Part shown: positions 23,865 to 33,156 of the stretch, piece after piece
Layout of the letters: each line of letters begins with the position of its first letter
Position numbering within the stretch: position 1 is the stretch's first letter
NCBI RefSeq assembly: GCF_001293525.1
Contig: NZ_BBYR01000006.1
Span: 62,001-126,000, forward strand
Reading direction: 5' to 3'
DNA: 64,000 bases
From: Pseudideonella sakaiensis
GTDB taxonomy: Bacteria > Pseudomonadota > Gammaproteobacteria > Burkholderiales > Burkholderiaceae_C
Notes under the pieces: model-generated
Told to the model about the DNA's origin: nothing
The model's input: only the letters and a program-made list of their open reading frames with translations
The model's database searches: none
Translations under genes and position numbers: made by a program

Positions 23865-23940
23865 CTACACCGTGGTGAACTGCCCCATCATGCCAGTGTC
23901 CTCGTGCTCGAGGATGTGGCAATGAAACATGAGAACGGTC
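23865..23940 (-). pseudogene. 3' end of a multicopper oxidase gene
   Basis: The minus strand reads VLMFHCHILEHEDTGMMGQF, TTV and a TAG stop at 23865-23867. This is the type-1/type-3 copper motif (HCHxxxHxxxGM) that ends multicopper oxidases. It is only about 25 codons long and is joined, out of frame, to the DUF411 fragment upstream, so a deletion removed the rest of the oxidase. Confidence 0.85.
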
Positions 23941-24159
23941 GGGCATGCCCAGGCGCCGGCGTTCGACTGACGCGTTGTGCACGTCCAGCGCCGCAACAGT
24001 GAAGCCGGCCTCGCGAAGGTACCCAACCCAAACCGCGCAACAACTGCAGCTGCGGCTCTTGAACACCTGTACTTCGGCCCTCGGGGCAGCCGCCAGCGCG
24101 AAACCCGGCAGCGACGCGCCGATCACCACCACAGTCCCACGGCGCCAGTGGATCGTCTC
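23941..24159 (-). pseudogene. DUF411 gene fragment
   Basis: The minus strand reads ETIHWRRGTVVVIGASLPGF, then AEVQVFKSRSCSCCAVWVGY, LREAGFTVAALDVHNASVER and RRLGMPDR, the N-terminal 70 residues of a DUF411 protein with its CxCC metal site. After MPDR the reading frame passes into the end of a multicopper oxidase. No clear start codon remains. An intact DUF411 gene with a closely similar sequence lies at 26301-26756, so this is a degraded second copy. Confidence 0.85.
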
Positions 24160-24231
24160 TGAAACCGGCAGTCGCGGCGACCTCTGGCGAACGCAAACGA
24201 ACGACAATTCGCTGACGACGAGGTTCAGGAC

Positions 24232-24465
24232 ATGGAAAAGCCGTTTCACCGCTTCACGGAGTTGTTTGCCCAACTCGGACTGCCCACCAGCGAGGACGGA
24301 ATCCGTCAATTCATATCGACGCACCGGCCACTTCCCGGCGGCACCCGCATCGAGGACGCCGAGTTCTGGACGCAGTCGCAACGCCAGCTGCTGCGCGACC
24401 TCATCGGGCAGGACGCCGATTGGGCGGAGCTCGCCGACCAGTTGAACGCTGCACTTCACTCCTAG
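24232..24465 (+). CDS. DUF2789 family protein
   Basis: The 77-residue product (MEKPFHRFTELFAQLGLPTS, then FISTHRPLPGGTRIEDAEFW and TQSQRQLLRDLIGQDADWAE) matches the short DUF2789 family in length and order: an N-terminal FxxLFxQLGLP helix and a C-terminal FWxxSQxxFLxExxxxDAdWA pattern. A ribosome site (GAGGTTCAGGAC) precedes the ATG. Function is unknown. It stands alone on the plus strand between a pseudogene and the convergent MgtC-type gene. Confidence 0.85.
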   Translation: MEKPFHRFTELFAQLGLPTSEDGIRQFISTHRPLPGGTRIEDAEFWTQSQRQLLRDLIGQDADWAELADQLNAALHS

Positions 24466-24498
24466 TCGCCGACGCCGTATCGCCCGGCGCGGCCATGC

Positions 24499-25782
24499 TC
24501 ACAGGAACATGACGGCAAACGCGGCGAGCGCGCCGATCCCCATGCCGATCGCGTACCCGCGCAGCACGGGCCGCCCCACCGCGGCGCCACCGGTGGTCCA
24601 GGCGATGCCGGCCTTCGTGCCCATGTTGACCAGCGTGGTCAGCCCGATCGCCACGACGGTGGTTCCCACGCTCAAAGCACCGTTTGCCTGTGCGCGCGAC
24701 ATCGAGATCACCGTCGCATCGACGTCGGCCAGCCCGGAGACTGCCGCCAAGGCGTAGATGCCGGCATCTCCCAGCCATTGCCTTGCCGCCGGCACCAGCA
24801 CCGCCATGGCAGCGAGGAAACCGCCGAACGCCAGCGCGGTGCCCAGGTCGAAGGTCGCGACGGGCTCGACCTCCTCGACAGGGCCTGCGGACTTCAGTTG
24901 TCGACGCCAATGCCAGCTGGCCAACAGAATCAGGGCCGAGCCCGTGACCAACATCGGGACGCCCAGGCGTTGCAGCAGCGATGGCTGAATCAACGCGACC
25001 AGCACCGCCATGCGCAGGAACATCACGCCGCAGGCGGCCAGGGCTCCCGCGGCCGCGGCATCCGCCAGGGCAGGCTGACGGCGCGCCTGCCGAGCGAGCG
25101 CGAGCGTCGCCGCAGTCGACGACGCCAGCCCGCCGAGCAGGCCCGTCAGGAAGATGCCGCGTTGCGCGCCGGTTAGCCTCATCGCGAAGTGACCTGCCAG
25201 CGAAAGCCCTGCAATCAGAACCACCGCCCACCAGAGTCGGTACGGATTCAGCGCTTGATAGGGCCCGTATCCGGCGTCCGGCAGGTTGGGCAGGATGACC
25301 ACCGACAGGACGAGCAATTGCAGAGCCGCGCTGAGCTCACGAGACTCGACGCGTTGCAGCCATGCGTGCAGCGTCGGCTTCAGGTTCAGCAGCACCGTCG
25401 TGACCACCGCGGCCGCCAGCGCCAAGGCCGGCGCGCCGCGTGCCGCCAGCACGCCCAGCATGAAAGCCAGCAGGGTGGCGACTGCCGTCGTCACGCTCAG
25501 ATTGCCCGTCTTCCGGGCGGCCTCACGGTACGACACGGCCAGCAGCAGCGACAGTCCGACGAATCCGCCGGGCAGGATCCAGGCACCCAGGTCCGCGGCG
25601 AGAGATCCCAGCACACCACCCAGGAGACCGACCAGCGCGAAGGTGCGAAGCCCTGCCACGCGGCCGCCTTCGGCCAGATCGCGATCTCGCCAACCGCGCT
25701 CGACGCCGATCAAGAGACCCACTGCAAGCGCTGCGACGAGACCTTCTGCCGTCGTCCAGGTTTCGATCGATGCCGTTGTCAT
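24499..25782 (-). CDS. MgtC/SapB-DUF4010 membrane protein
   Basis: The 427-residue product is almost entirely membrane-embedded, with about 12 hydrophobic segments. The N-terminal ~140 residues form the MgtC/SapB domain (AVGLLIGVERGWRDRDLAEG, VAGLRTFALVGLLGG). The rest is the DUF4010 part (GLLGGLASSTAATLALARQA; ISMSRAQANGALSVGTTVVA). Proteins of this type are predicted transporters of unknown substrate; some accompany metal-resistance operons. It ends the cus operon: start 6 nt after the preceding stop. The ATG at 25782 is the first good start. Confidence 0.9.
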   Translation of the reverse strand: MTTASIETWTTAEGLVAALAVGLLIGVERGWRDRDLAEGGRVAGLRTFALVGLLGGVLGSLAADLGAWILPGGFVGLSLLLAVSYREAARKTGNLSVTTAVATLLAFMLGVLAARGAPALALAAAVVTTVLLNLKPTLHAWLQRVESRELSAALQLLVLSVVILPNLPDAGYGPYQALNPYRLWWAVVLIAGLSLAGHFAMRLTGAQRGIFLTGLLGGLASSTAATLALARQARRQPALADAAAAGALAACGVMFLRMAVLVALIQPSLLQRLGVPMLVTGSALILLASWHWRRQLKSAGPVEEVEPVATFDLGTALAFGGFLAAMAVLVPAARQWLGDAGIYALAAVSGLADVDATVISMSRAQANGALSVGTTVVAIGLTTLVNMGTKAGIAWTTGGAAVGRPVLRGYAIGMGIGALAAFAVMFL

Positions 25783-25788
25783 GCTGCT

Positions 25789-26301
25789 TCAGCCCCGGCC
25801 GGGCAGTGTCCGTCCGATGGAAAGCGTTCCATGCAGATGGCGTCTCGCGAGCCACGCCACCAGCGGAGGGAGGATGAACCACTGGACCAAGGGCGCGAGC
25901 CCGACCCCAAGTCCGGGCACGACCGGCATCAATGCCGAGTACGAGCACGCCTGCACCCACCAGCCCCGCGTCGCGAACCACTCGATGCCGACCGTCACGA
26001 CGATGCCGGTCGTGCTCAATCGTGCCAGGTCGGCGGCGGTCGGCGCGAGAAGCCAGCGTCGATCGCCGGCGAACCAACTGGCGAGCCCGTGCGCGACGAG
26101 CATGATCGCCGCATCCCCGACCGTCGCCTGGAGACAGCTCAGGACGACGATGAGATGTGGCGCCTGCGCGTGACCCGCGAACAAGGGCGCTTGCAGCATC
26201 TCCCAGGGGAAGTTCACCAGCAGGGCAAACAGCGCGATGCTCGCCTCGGGCGCGATCGCCCGGAGCGCGCTGGCTCCTCCCGTGAGCGGCACCTGAGCCA
26301 T
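25789..26301 (-). CDS. Hypothetical four-helix membrane protein
   Basis: From the ATG at 26301, which shares one base with the DUF411 stop, the product has 170 residues with about four hydrophobic segments (SIALFALLVNFPWEMLQAPL; VGDAAIMLVAHGLASWFAG; LSTTGIVVTVGIEWFA; LGVGLAPLVQWFILPPLVAW). The NFPWEMLQAPLF motif recurs in uncharacterised membrane proteins encoded next to metal-efflux genes. No transport signature is seen. It lies between DUF411 and MgtC genes in a coupled operon, so a role in the same copper response is likely but unproved. Confidence 0.75.
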   Translation of the reverse strand: MAQVPLTGGASALRAIAPEASIALFALLVNFPWEMLQAPLFAGHAQAPHLIVVLSCLQATVGDAAIMLVAHGLASWFAGDRRWLLAPTAADLARLSTTGIVVTVGIEWFATRGWWVQACSYSALMPVVPGLGVGLAPLVQWFILPPLVAWLARRHLHGTLSIGRTLPGRG

Positions 26302-26756
26302 CAGCCCCGATGACTCGCGAAGACCGTGGCCTGTTCCGCCGCATCGACCAGCAGAACCTGATAGGGCTCGTGCCGACCAGGTACTTCCATGCCCGGCGCT
26401 GAAGCGGGCATGCCCGGCACGGCCAGACCCAGGGCCTTCGGCCGCGTGTCCAGCAGTCGCCTGATGTCCGCTGCCGGCACATGTCCCTCGAGGACGTAGC
26501 CCCCGACCGTTGCCGTATGGCAGCTGCCGTAGCGATCGGGCATGCCAAGCCGCCTGCGCTCGACAACCGCGCTGTGAACATCCACCACGGCGACGCCGAA
26601 ACCGGCCTCTCGCAAATGTCTGACCCACACCGCGCAGCATCCGCAGGATCGGCCCTTGAACACCTGGATCTCGTCAGCGGTCGTTTTCGAGCGCGCGGCC
26701 CACGGCGCAAGTGCGACCAGGGTGCCGGTCCATTGCAGGATCTCGCGACGTTTCAT
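26301..26756 (-). CDS. DUF411 periplasmic metal-binding protein
   Basis: From the ATG at 26756 the 151-residue product begins with a twin-arginine-like head (MKRREILQWTGTLVALAPWA) and has the DUF411 signatures IQVFKGRSCGCCAVWVRHLR (CxCC, metal ligands), RYGSCHTATVGGYVLEGHVP (second Cys/His site) and LAVPGMPASAPGMEVPG, a methionine-containing loop. DUF411 proteins accompany copper and silver efflux genes and are thought to bind copper in the periplasm. It lies 10 nt after cusA and overlaps the next start by one base. A truncated sister copy is at 23941-24159. Confidence 0.9.
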   Translation of the reverse strand: MKRREILQWTGTLVALAPWAARSKTTADEIQVFKGRSCGCCAVWVRHLREAGFGVAVVDVHSAVVERRRLGMPDRYGSCHTATVGGYVLEGHVPAADIRRLLDTRPKALGLAVPGMPASAPGMEVPGRHEPYQVLLVDAAEQATVFASHRG

Positions 26757-26766
26757 GATTTCCTCC

Positions 26767-29700
26767 TCAGGTAATCGGGGCGGGCTCGACCAACTCGGTG
26801 CGCGTGGCATCCCCGACGGACGAGTCCGCCGAGGCGCACCGGCGCGCCTCCCGCTTCAGCTGCCACTGCTTGACCAGGGCATACAGCGCCGGGATCACGC
26901 CCAGCGTGAGGATCGTGGACGAAATCATGCCGCCGACCATCGGTGCGGCGATGCGGCTCATGACTTCGGAGCCGGTGCCACTGCCCCACATGATCGGCAG
27001 CAGGCCGGCCATGATGGCCACCACCGTCATCATCTTCGGCCGCACGCGCTCGACCGCGCCTTCCATGACCGCGCCGTAGAGGTCGGACGGGCCCGGAACA
27101 CGCCCCTCGGCTCGGCAGCGCTCGCGTGCCTGTTCCCAGGCATGGTCGAGGTAGATCAGCATCACGACGCCGGTCTCGGCCGCGACGCCGGCCAGCGCGA
27201 TGAAGCCCACGGCGACGGCCACCGACAGGTTGTAGCCCAGCCACCACATCAGCCACACGCCGCCCACCAGCGCAAAGGGCACCGACAGCATGACGATCAG
27301 CGTCTCGGTCAGTCGCCTGAAGTTCAGGTACAGCAGCAGGAAGATCGTCAGCAGGGTGACCGGAATGACGATCTTCATCTTCTGGACGGCGCGTTCCATG
27401 TACTCGAACTGGCCGCTCCATGTGATGTAGTAGCCCGGCGGGAACTTCACCTGGTCGGCCACCGCCTTGCGCGCGTCGGCCACGTACGAGCCGATGTCGC
27501 GGTCGCGGATGTCGACGAAGATGTAGGCCGACAGCAGCGCGTTCTCGGTGCGGATGCCAGGGGTCCCCCGCGCGACCGTCACCTTCGCGACCTGGCCGAG
27601 CGGCACCATCGCACCGCCCATCGTGGGCACCAGCACCTCGCGCTCGATCTGCTCCGGGTGCGTGCGCAGCTCGCGCGGGTACCGCACCGTCACGCCGAAG
27701 CGTTCGCGCCCCTCGACCGTCGTCGTGACCATCTCGCCACCGAGCGCAGTCCCGATGATGTCCTGCAGTTCACCGACCGAAAGGCCATAGCGGGCCAGTG
27801 CCTCGCGGTTGGGTTCGATGTTCAGGTAGCTGCCCCCCGTTAGGCGCTCCGCGAAGGCCGAAGTCGTGCCGGGCACCGCCTTGACCACCGCTTCGATCTG
27901 CTTGGCGAGCTTCTCCATCTCGCCGAGATCCTTGCCGAAGACCTTGATGCCGATCGGCGTGCGAATGCCGGTGGACAGCATGTCGATGCGTGCCTTGATC
28001 GGCATCGTCCAGGCATTCGACACACCCGGGAACTGCAACGCCTTGTCCATCTCGGCGATCAGCTTGTCGGTGGTCATGCCGGGCCGCCACTCTTCCTGCG
28101 GCTTCAGGTTGATCACTGTTTCGAACATCTCGATCGGCGCTGGGTCTGTCGCGGTGTTCGCACGGCCTGCCTTGCCGTAGACCGAACTCACCTCCGGGAA
28201 GCTCTTGATGATCTTGTCCTGGGTTTGCAGCACCTCGGCTGCCTTGGTGATGGACATACCCGGCAGCGAGGCCGGCATGTACAGCAGCGTGCCTTCGTTG
28301 AGCGTCGGCATGAACTCGCTGCCGAGCTTCGAGGCGGGGAAGTAGGTCAATGCCATGGCGATGACGGCCAGCGCGATGGTCAACTTCTTCCAGCGCATCA
28401 CGCCGGCGATGATCGGGCGGTACACCCAGATCATGAAGCGGTTCAGCGGATTCTTCGCTTCCGGCATGATCTTGCCGCGGATGAACAACATCATCAGCAC
28501 GGGCACCAGCGTCACCGACAGCAGCGCCGCGCCGGCCATCGAGAACGTCTTGGTGTAGGCCAGCGGCGCGAAGAGCCGCCCTTCCTGCGACTCGAGCGTG
28601 AAAACCGGCAGGAACGACACGGTGATGATCAGCAGCGAGAAGAACAGCGCCGGCCCGACCTCCTTGCAGGCGTCGAGCATCGCGTCGGCACGCTGCTTGA
28701 CGGTGTGGACGGCGGGCAGCCGCTCGAGGTGCTTGTGTGCGTTCTCGATCATCACGATCGCGGCGTCGACCATCGCACCGATGGCGATCGCGATGCCGCC
28801 CAGGCTCATGAGGTTGGAGTTCATGCCCAACAACTTCATCGCGATGAACGAGATGAGCACACCCACCGGCAACATGAGGATGGCAACCAGCGCCGAGCGC
28901 ACGTGCATCAGGAACACGACGCAGACCACGGCAACGATCAGGCTCTCCTCGATCAGCGTCCGCTTGAGCGTGTCGATGGCCCGATGGATCAGGTCCGATC
29001 GGTCGTAGACGGCCTGGATCGACACGCCATCCGGCAGGCCCGCAGAGATCTCCGTCACCTTGGCCTTCAGATTGTGGATCACCTCCAGCGCGTTCTGCCC
29101 GAAGCGTGACATCGCGATACCGGAGACGACCTCGCCTTCGCCGTTCAGCTCCGACAGGCCGCGCCGCTCGTCGGGTGCCATCTCGACGCGCGCGACGTCC
29201 CGGATCAGCACCGGCGTGCCGCCCTCGCTCTTAAGCACCAGGGTCTCGATATCGCTCTTCCCGCGGAGATAGCCCTTGCCGCGGACCATGAACTCGGTCT
29301 CGGCCATCTCGACCACGCGGCCGCCCACATCGCGGTTGGAGTCGCGGATGACCTGTGACACCTTCATCAGCGGGATGCCGTAGCTGCGCAACTTGAGCGG
29401 ATCGACCGTGACCTGGTAGGTCTGCACAAAGCCGCCGAGCGAAGCGACCTCGGCCACACCGGGAGCCTTGGTGAGCTGGTAGCGCACATACCAGTCCTGG
29501 ATGGTGCGCAGTTCCGCGAGCGTGCGGTCCTTGGCCAGCAGCGCGTACTGGTACACCCAGCCGACGCCGGTGGCATCAGGCCCGAGCGAAGGCGACACGC
29601 CCTTGGGCAGTCGCCCGGACGCAAAGTTCAGGTACTCCAGCACCCGGCTGCGCGCCCAGTAGATGTCGGTCCCGTCCTCGAAGATGACGTAGACGAACGA

Positions 29701-29970
29701 GGCCCCGAAGAACGAGAAGCCGCGCACCACCTTCGACTTCGGCACCGCCAGCATTGCGGTGGTCAGCGGGTAGGTCACCTGGTCCTCGACCACCTGGGGT
29801 GCCTGGCCCGGGTACTCGGTGTAGACGATGACCTGCACGTCGGACAGGTCGGGCAAGGCGTCCAGCGGCGTCTTCAGAACGGCCAGGATGCCACCGATGA
29901 TGATGAACAGTGTTGCGAGCAGGACCAAGAAGGGATTCCTTCCGGACCACTGGATGATCTTGGACAGCAT
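26767..29970 (-). CDS. cusA: CusA-type heavy-metal RND efflux pump
   Basis: The 1067-residue inner-membrane pump has the normal length and twelve-helix RND layout. The methionine triad that carries Cu(I)/Ag(I) in E. coli CusA is conserved: LPGMS, IEMFET and RIDMLSTG contain the counterparts of Met573, Met623 and Met672. The proton-relay region is intact (GGIAIAIGAMVDAAIVMIEN). It works with the adaptor CusB and outer-membrane CusC to expel copper and possibly silver from the periplasm. It starts 12 nt after the cusB stop. No damage is seen. Confidence 0.95.
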   Translation of the reverse strand: MLSKIIQWSGRNPFLVLLATLFIIIGGILAVLKTPLDALPDLSDVQVIVYTEYPGQAPQVVEDQVTYPLTTAMLAVPKSKVVRGFSFFGASFVYVIFEDGTDIYWARSRVLEYLNFASGRLPKGVSPSLGPDATGVGWVYQYALLAKDRTLAELRTIQDWYVRYQLTKAPGVAEVASLGGFVQTYQVTVDPLKLRSYGIPLMKVSQVIRDSNRDVGGRVVEMAETEFMVRGKGYLRGKSDIETLVLKSEGGTPVLIRDVARVEMAPDERRGLSELNGEGEVVSGIAMSRFGQNALEVIHNLKAKVTEISAGLPDGVSIQAVYDRSDLIHRAIDTLKRTLIEESLIVAVVCVVFLMHVRSALVAILMLPVGVLISFIAMKLLGMNSNLMSLGGIAIAIGAMVDAAIVMIENAHKHLERLPAVHTVKQRADAMLDACKEVGPALFFSLLIITVSFLPVFTLESQEGRLFAPLAYTKTFSMAGAALLSVTLVPVLMMLFIRGKIMPEAKNPLNRFMIWVYRPIIAGVMRWKKLTIALAVIAMALTYFPASKLGSEFMPTLNEGTLLYMPASLPGMSITKAAEVLQTQDKIIKSFPEVSSVYGKAGRANTATDPAPIEMFETVINLKPQEEWRPGMTTDKLIAEMDKALQFPGVSNAWTMPIKARIDMLSTGIRTPIGIKVFGKDLGEMEKLAKQIEAVVKAVPGTTSAFAERLTGGSYLNIEPNREALARYGLSVGELQDIIGTALGGEMVTTTVEGRERFGVTVRYPRELRTHPEQIEREVLVPTMGGAMVPLGQVAKVTVARGTPGIRTENALLSAYIFVDIRDRDIGSYVADARKAVADQVKFPPGYYITWSGQFEYMERAVQKMKIVIPVTLLTIFLLLYLNFRRLTETLIVMLSVPFALVGGVWLMWWLGYNLSVAVAVGFIALAGVAAETGVVMLIYLDHAWEQARERCRAEGRVPGPSDLYGAVMEGAVERVRPKMMTVVAIMAGLLPIMWGSGTGSEVMSRIAAPMVGGMISSTILTLGVIPALYALVKQWQLKREARRCASADSSVGDATRTELVEPAPIT

Positions 29971-29982
29971 GGCGCCCCCTGC

Positions 29983-31668
29983 TCAGTGGCCGGAGTGGGT
30001 GGATTTGCCCGCACTTGCCGCCGGTGCGGCCGGCTTGGCCTGCGGCGCTACGTTGGGGACTGCTCCGGTCGGGGCGATGGACGTCACGACGAAGTCACCC
30101 GGCTGCCGTTCGACGAACTCGAATCGCACGGCCTGACCCGGCTTGAGGCCACTCAGCAGCGACGCGTTGGCGGCCTTGAACTCCATCGTCATGGCCGGCC
30201 ACTTCAGCGTAGAGACCGGTCCATGATTGAGGCTCAGTGTGCCGTTCTTGGCATCGATGCCGTCGACGGTGCCCTCGCCCTTGTGGCCGACCGCCGCCGC
30301 CGGCGGCACCAACTTTGCCGGCGTCTCCGGCGCCGCTGGTGCAGCGCCCCCGCCCGCCGGGCTGCCGTGCCCCGCGTGTCCCCCGAGGCTTCCCACCGCG
30401 GCCTTGAGGTTGCTCTCGGCATCGATCAGGAAGTTCGCGGCCACGACGACCGGCTCACCGTCACGCACGCCCTTCAGCACCTCGACGTAGTTCTCCGCCC
30501 GCGCGCCGAGTTCGACCTCGCGCGGCTCGAAGCGCCCTTCGCCCACCTGGACGAGGACGATCCGACGGGTGCCGGAGTCGATCACGGCGGAGTCTGGAAC
30601 GGCCAGCACCGCCGACTTGCCACCGACACCGAGTTCCACCTGGGCAAACATCGCCGGCTTGAGACGTTGCCCGGGGTTGGCCAGTTCGACACGCACCGGG
30701 ATGCTGCGCGTCTCGGCCTTCAGGGTTGGGTAGACGTACGTGACGCGTCCCTCGAAACCCTCGGTCGGATACGCCGTGGTCGTCACGCGCGCCTTCGCAC
30801 CCGTCTTGACCAGGGCGATGTCCTGCTCGGCCACGTCGGCGATCACCCACACGGCCGACAGGTCGGTCACCTGGTACAGCAGTTCGCCCGGCATGAAGCG
30901 CATGCCCTGCAGAGCCTTCTTCTCGGAAACGATGCCAGACACCGGCGACGGGAACGAGATCGTCCGCTGCGGCTGGCCGGACTTCATCAAGGCCGCCACC
31001 TGCGGCGCCGACAGATCCCAGTTGCGCAGGCGCGCGAGGCTCGAATCGGCCAGCTGGCGCATGCCCACCTGCGCCTCCGTGCCGGCCTCTTTCATCGCCT
31101 CGAGCCCTTGCATGGCGATCGCGTACTCACGCTGCGCCGAGACCAGTTCGGGGCTGTACGCCTCGAACAGCGGCTGGCCCTTGGCCACCGGTTGGCCGGT
31201 CGCACTGACGTGCAGCCGCTCGACGTAGCCTTCGAACTTCGCGGTCACCGCAAAGGTCCGGCGCTCGTCCGGCTCGATGCGGCCTGCCGCCCGGATCGTC
31301 TTGCCGAGCAAGCGCATGCCGGCCGGCTCGGTGCGCACACCCAGCTTCTGGATCTTCTCGGTACTGATGCGGACCTGGCCCGCAGCCCCGGGCCCGGCGT
31401 TGGACGTTGCCTCGTCCTCGCCCTCGTAGACCGGGATGTAGTCCATGCCCATCGGGTCCTTCTTCGGCACCGGCGAGGTGTCGGCCAGCCCCATGGGATT
31501 GCGGTAGTACAGCAGCTTGCGCGGCTTCGGAGCTGCGGCGGAAGACGACTCCTGGCTTGCCTCGGCGGACGAGTGTGCGGCGCTGCGCGACTGCGAGCCC
31601 AGCCAGTAGCTGCCAGCGCCGACGGCGCCGATCAGGGCGATCATGAGGACGGTGGTGGCGGTCTTCAC
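29983..31668 (-). CDS. cusB: CusB-type periplasmic adaptor with C-terminal CusF domain
   Basis: The GTG at 31668 overlaps the cusC stop (GTGA). The 561-residue product begins with a signal/membrane anchor, then a heavy-metal-binding segment (YYRNPMGLADTSPVPKKDPM, then GMDYIPVYEG), the membrane-fusion hairpin and barrel (IRAAGRIEPDERRTFAVTAK), and an Ala/Pro/Gly/His linker. Residues ~460-535 form an added CusF-like domain: the chaperone's His, Trp and two Met ligands occur in NHGPVSTLKWPAMTMEF. Typical CusB is ~400 residues, so this is a natural CusB-CusF fusion. It would hand Cu(I) directly to CusA. A His-rich tail (GKSTHSGH) ends the protein. Confidence 0.95.
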   Translation of the reverse strand: MKTATTVLMIALIGAVGAGSYWLGSQSRSAAHSSAEASQESSSAAAPKPRKLLYYRNPMGLADTSPVPKKDPMGMDYIPVYEGEDEATSNAGPGAAGQVRISTEKIQKLGVRTEPAGMRLLGKTIRAAGRIEPDERRTFAVTAKFEGYVERLHVSATGQPVAKGQPLFEAYSPELVSAQREYAIAMQGLEAMKEAGTEAQVGMRQLADSSLARLRNWDLSAPQVAALMKSGQPQRTISFPSPVSGIVSEKKALQGMRFMPGELLYQVTDLSAVWVIADVAEQDIALVKTGAKARVTTTAYPTEGFEGRVTYVYPTLKAETRSIPVRVELANPGQRLKPAMFAQVELGVGGKSAVLAVPDSAVIDSGTRRIVLVQVGEGRFEPREVELGARAENYVEVLKGVRDGEPVVVAANFLIDAESNLKAAVGSLGGHAGHGSPAGGGAAPAAPETPAKLVPPAAAVGHKGEGTVDGIDAKNGTLSLNHGPVSTLKWPAMTMEFKAANASLLSGLKPGQAVRFEFVERQPGDFVVTSIAPTGAVPNVAPQAKPAAPAASAGKSTHSGH

Positions 31669-32981
31669 AGTTCTTCTCCCACAATGCGTTCGATCTCGGC
31701 CAGGCGCATCTGCGCCTCGACCTGCGTCTTCAGGATCTCCTGACGGGCCTTGCGAATCTGGCGCTGCGCCTCGAGCAACATCGCGAACTCGGCCTTGCCG
31801 TTCTCGTAGGCAGCCAGCGCCGACTGAAGGCCGAGTTCCGACTGCGGCAGCAGCTGGGTCTTCAGCAGAGTCTCGTTGCGCCGTGCGGCCTCGAGCCCGG
31901 CCAGGTTCACCGCCAGGTCGCCGACCAGTTGCTGCTGCAGCGCTTCGGCTCTCGACCGCGACGCGGCGACCATCGCCTCCGCTTCCCGCTCCTGACCACG
32001 GCGGGCTTCCTGCTGCAGCGGGATGTTCATCTCGAACATCACGCCCCAGGTGGTAATGCGCGAGCCCATCTGCGAAGGGGACAGACCGACGGTGAGATCG
32101 GGATAGCGATTGCGCTGCGTGAGGTCACGGCTCTTCTGTGCGAGGGCCACGCGGGCCAGCTCTGCCTGGATCTGCGGATTGCCCGACCGCGCCCGCTCTG
32201 CCAACGACGTTGCATCGGCGGTGTTCAGCGTCGGCACCGCGCGCAGTTCCAGGGGGTCGGCGAGCGGTGCGCCGCTCTCGCGAGCCAGCAGAGCGTTCAG
32301 CCGGGCGCGAATCTGGCGCTTCTCGCTGTCGATCATGATCAACTCCGAGCGCATCGCCGTCTGCTCCAGCTGCGCACGGATCGCGTCGGCCTGGGCGGCC
32401 AGTCCGCCTGCATAGCGCGCTTGGGCAACCTGCTCGAGCCGGGTCATCAGTCCGAGCACCTCCGTGGTCAGCCGCTCGTTGCCAGCGGCACGGTAGTACT
32501 CCGCGTAAGCCGCCTTGATTCGAGCTGCCAGCTCGGCCCAGCTCGCATTCGTGCGGGCTTCGGCCTGCCGCGCATCCGCGGCGGCGGCGTCCCGCTTGAG
32601 CTCCCGCTTGCCCCACAGCGGCAGCGACTGCATCAAGGTGTACTTGGTCTCGCCGACCTTCCACGGCAGCAGGCTGGGCGAAGCGTCATTGCCGTAGTTG
32701 TTGATGTTCATGAGCTCCACGCGCAGCACCGGATCGGGAAGCGCCCCCGCCGGCCCCACACGCTGCGCCGCGGCTTCGGCTTCCTCGCGCATGGCCCGGA
32801 GCTCAGGGCTCTGGGCTCGGGCGTAGGCCAGCAGTCCCGGGAGGTCGCGCCCCAACGGCGCGTCTTGAGCGACTGCGGGAACAGGCCCGGCAGCGCAGAG
32901 AACCAGCCCCATCAGCAGCGAGCCGGCCCAGCGCGGCATGTCTGGCCATGCGGTACTCGCTTGACCCCATACGGTTGTCAT
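31665..32981 (-). CDS. cusC: CusC-type TolC-family outer-membrane channel
   Basis: From the ATG at 32981, with GGAGAAGACGAA before it, the 438-residue product has a signal peptide ending near AVAQ and two outer-membrane efflux repeats: the long helices AYARAQSPELRAMREEAEAA and YENGKAEFAMLLEAQRQIRK, LPLWGKRELKRDAAAADARQ. This is the TolC/OEP family, forming a trimeric channel for the Cus pump. No lipobox cysteine is visible at the cleavage site. It opens the coupled cusC-cusB-cusA-DUF411 series; 175 nt upstream is the Cys/His-containing 153-residue gene. Confidence 0.92.
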   Translation of the reverse strand: MTTVWGQASTAWPDMPRWAGSLLMGLVLCAAGPVPAVAQDAPLGRDLPGLLAYARAQSPELRAMREEAEAAAQRVGPAGALPDPVLRVELMNINNYGNDASPSLLPWKVGETKYTLMQSLPLWGKRELKRDAAAADARQAEARTNASWAELAARIKAAYAEYYRAAGNERLTTEVLGLMTRLEQVAQARYAGGLAAQADAIRAQLEQTAMRSELIMIDSEKRQIRARLNALLARESGAPLADPLELRAVPTLNTADATSLAERARSGNPQIQAELARVALAQKSRDLTQRNRYPDLTVGLSPSQMGSRITTWGVMFEMNIPLQQEARRGQEREAEAMVAASRSRAEALQQQLVGDLAVNLAGLEAARRNETLLKTQLLPQSELGLQSALAAYENGKAEFAMLLEAQRQIRKARQEILKTQVEAQMRLAEIERIVGEEL

Positions 32982-33156
32982 TTCGTCTTCTCCTTGCGTG
33001 CCGCTCGGAGTGCCGGACACATGGGCGATCCGGGGTCCGAACACGGCGGCGATACGGTCAGTCTTCCGAGGCGCCGTCCTCGAGGACGGCCGACGAAAGA
33101 ACGCGAGTGCACGCAAGCTGTGCGGCCAAATCAGGCCGGCTGCGTGCTCGTGACGG

